From assembly GCA_016926135.1 (NCBI GenBank), contig JAFGPH010000329.1, forward strand, positions 1 through 6,945: 6,945 nucleotides of DNA, in the 5' to 3' direction. Below the pieces are notes generated by a model. That model saw only the letters and a program-made list of their open reading frames with translations, had not been told where the DNA came from and did no database searches. Shown one piece after another: positions 5,603-6,945 of the stretch. Each line of letters begins with the position of its first letter. Positions within the stretch are counted from its first letter, which is position 1. Origin of the DNA: Deltaproteobacteria bacterium. Its GTDB lineage: Bacteria > Desulfobacterota > DSM-4660 > Desulfatiglandales > HGW-15. Made by a program: the position numbers and the translations under genes.

Positions 5603-6727
5603 ATGCGCATCTCCGCCACCTATCTTTGCCCTGTCAGGGGTCTGACCCTGCTCGAACCTCCGGAGCCGCTTACGCTCCTCAAGGCCGCCGGCACCGCCAA
5701 GGCCCTTGGTGTGGAGGCTCTTCTCCTGCCTGTTCTGGAGGAATCCCTCCTCGGCCCTTCCCGATCCAGGGTGAGGGTCCTGGACGGCCTCGTTATGGCC
5801 CTGGACCGGGCCTCAGAGGCCGGGATCTCTTCCCGTCTCATCGCGCCCGCATCCCGTGTGCTCGGCCTCGACTGGGCACCGCCCTATCTGCTCAAGGGGT
5901 CCAAAGACCCCGCGGCAAGGCCTGTTTTTGTAGACGGGGAGCTCCGACATCTCCGTCCCCTGGATTGGTGGAGAGATCCGCCCCTCATTCAGAAGAGGAT
6001 CGCCACTTTCAGGGAGCTTGTCTCTGCCGTGAGCGGCCACCCCGGTCTTCAGGGTTGGGTCCTGCTGGATCGCTCTTTTGAATGGGTGCGACCCGAAGCT
6101 GACGCGGCAGAGTTCATCCTGCGCTCGTTTCTCGCCGAGATCAGGGAACGGGACGAGACGGCGACCACAGATCTGGGTCTTGGATGGTCTGATCTCCTGG
6201 CGCCGGAGCCTGCACTCAGGCTGGCAGGCCTTGTGGACGGCTTGTTCCTGTCCGGGATAGAGAAGGGCTTGCCCGGTCTCTCTTCATTTTCCCGTCTGGA
6301 CCAGGAAGTCATCCTCGCCTCCTGTCTCGGAGCGATGGCGCAGTGGCTTTTCGGCAAATCCGTTGACGTGGAGATCGGCTGGGGCCTTTTGCACGAGCCC
6401 GGCGATCCGGAGGAGATCATGGAGAACCTGGGTCACCTCGTCTCTCAGGGGGTTTCGGGCGTCCACTGGCTCAGCCTCGCCGATCCCCAGCCCGGCCTGC
6501 GCAGGGAACCGCCGTGGGGGCTCTCTGCCGGATCGGAAAAGGCAGGCCTGCTGGATCAGTACCTGGAGCCCAAGGAAGGCGCGGAAGCATGGATCAAGAC
6601 GCTGCGCTCGACCGCCCGGACCAGGGCCGGTTTCGACTTCATCGATGTGGATCGAGAAGAGTACATCTCGGACCCTCAGCTCCACCTTCCCCGACTGTGG
6701 GAAAACTACCGGGAATCACGGTCCTGA
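5603..6727 (+). CDS. Uncharacterised protein, probable GH-A-type TIM barrel with degenerate active site
   Basis: A 374-residue protein without signal peptide or membrane helices, so probably cytosolic. I do not recognise a named family. Its pattern resembles clan GH-A glycosidases (GH5/GH42-like). SGHPGLQGWVLLDRSFEW (144-161) matches the beta-4 segment usually read as HPxIxxWxLxNEP. It is followed by a helix with FLAEIRERDETATTDLGLGW (176-195), as in the family's 'IRexD..hpvt.G' stretch. GKSVDVEIGW (251-260) fits the beta-7 nucleophile strand, with Glu257 in place. QGVSGVHWLSLADP (282-295) fits beta-8. At the acid/base position the expected Asn-Glu is Asp156-Arg157, so a normal retaining glycosidase is doubtful; Glu160 is nearby. 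It may be a pseudoenzyme, a carbohydrate-binding protein or an enzyme with changed chemistry. It starts four bases after the aminopropyltransferase stop with its own strong ribosome binding site, so the two are very likely co-expressed. The coding call is secure; the fold is inference. Confidence 0.85.
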   Translation: MRISATYLCPVRGLTLLEPPEPLTLLKAAGTAKALGVEALLLPVLEESLLGPSRSRVRVLDGLVMALDRASEAGISSRLIAPASRVLGLDWAPPYLLKGSKDPAARPVFVDGELRHLRPLDWWRDPPLIQKRIATFRELVSAVSGHPGLQGWVLLDRSFEWVRPEADAAEFILRSFLAEIRERDETATTDLGLGWSDLLAPEPALRLAGLVDGLFLSGIEKGLPGLSSFSRLDQEVILASCLGAMAQWLFGKSVDVEIGWGLLHEPGDPEEIMENLGHLVSQGVSGVHWLSLADPQPGLRREPPWGLSAGSEKAGLLDQYLEPKEGAEAWIKTLRSTARTRAGFDFIDVDREEYISDPQLHLPRLWENYRESRS

Positions 6728-6945
6728 TCGGTCCTCGATTTCCAGAAACCTCTGCACAAGCAATCCTGCACGATAATGTACTTCTCAAGGACTAATCGAG
6801 AATACGCGTCTGAGAGAATTCAAGACAGAGTACGCATGACATATGGAAGACCCAACGGCTTCCCCTCTCTCATGATATGAGATCAAAGGGCAAGTCGCTA
6901 ATGTCCCTCAGCCGTTTCCCGCTCGTCAGGGTATCCAGCATTTCC
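6728..6945. other. Downstream region without a confident gene
   Basis: These 218 bases look less GC-rich than the rest of the window. They hold a short direct repeat CGGTCCT (6719-6725 and 6729-6735) at the stop codon of the preceding gene and an imperfect palindrome TCTCAT-GAT-ATGAGA (6868-6882) with no T-tract. I see no tRNA, intrinsic terminator or insertion-sequence end. A 34-codon + strand frame (6776-6880) has no ribosome binding site and is not called. Confidence 0.4.
6870..6944 (-). CDS. Possible C-terminal end of a convergent gene, cut by the window edge
   Basis: On the minus strand, the frame entering from the right edge reads 24 residues ending LRDISDLPFDLIS before a TGA at 6872-6870. 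The text looks protein-like and about two thirds of its third codon positions are G or C, close to the confident genes. The other two minus frames stop within about 50 bases. It is too short to identify. If real, it is convergent with the TIM-barrel gene, and the palindrome at 6868-6882 straddles its stop. Confidence 0.25.
   Translation of the reverse strand, partial: EMLDTLTSGKRLRDISDLPFDLIS

Noticed and set aside
6719..6735. Direct repeat CGGTCCT, three bases apart, at the end of the barrel gene
   Set aside because: Only two seven-base copies, partly within coding sequence and without mobile-element context.
6776..6880. Small + strand open frame of 34 codons
   Set aside because: No ribosome binding site, no recognisable peptide pattern, and a length expected by chance.
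6868..6882. Palindrome TCTCAT-GAT-ATGAGA as a terminator or operator
   Set aside because: Six-base AT-rich arms, a three-base loop and no T-tract; there is no second copy to support an operator.

Overview
The window is GC-rich bacterial DNA (high fifties percent by eye), densely coding, with every confident gene on the + strand. Gene types and sequence style (RsbW/SpoIIAA-type partner-switching proteins, an NMT1/THI5-type binding protein and a Cache-HAMP-SpoIIE phosphatase in one operon) suggest a Gram-negative of the Desulfobacterota / former Deltaproteobacteria kind. That is an inference from gene content. There is no rRNA, tRNA, CRISPR array or recognisable mobile element.

Layout. Bases 2-880 are the 3' part of a GNAT-like acetyltransferase gene whose start lies outside the window. 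After a 65-base gap comes a tight cassette: a STAS anti-sigma-factor antagonist (946-1281), an RsbW/SpoIIAB-type ATP-binding kinase (1292-1711), a secreted NMT1/THI5-like solute-binding protein (1712-2698) and a membrane sensor with dCache, HAMP and SpoIIE/PP2C phosphatase domains (2685-4604). Spacings are 10 bases, 0 bases and a 14-base overlap, so these four are very likely one translationally coupled operon. A 124-base gap follows. Then come a spermidine-synthase-type aminopropyltransferase (4729-5598) and, four bases later, a 374-residue protein that reads as a TIM barrel of the GH-A glycosidase type with a degenerate acid/base position (5603-6727). The last 218 bases hold no confident gene. 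A short minus-strand open frame entering from the right edge may be the tail of a convergent gene.

How the parts may work together. In known partner-switching systems a kinase phosphorylates the STAS protein and a PP2C/SpoIIE phosphatase removes the phosphate, so the phosphatase carries the signal input. Here the phosphatase has its own periplasmic dCache domain and is also translationally coupled to a periplasmic binding protein that has no permease or ATPase beside it. The simplest reading is a two-part periplasmic input (binding protein plus Cache) into a kinase/STAS switch. No sigma factor or other output gene is visible. The dCache domain seems to keep the amino-group half of the amino-acid-binding motif while losing the carboxylate-binding Arg. 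Together with the aminopropyltransferase downstream, this makes an amine or polyamine signal a testable guess.
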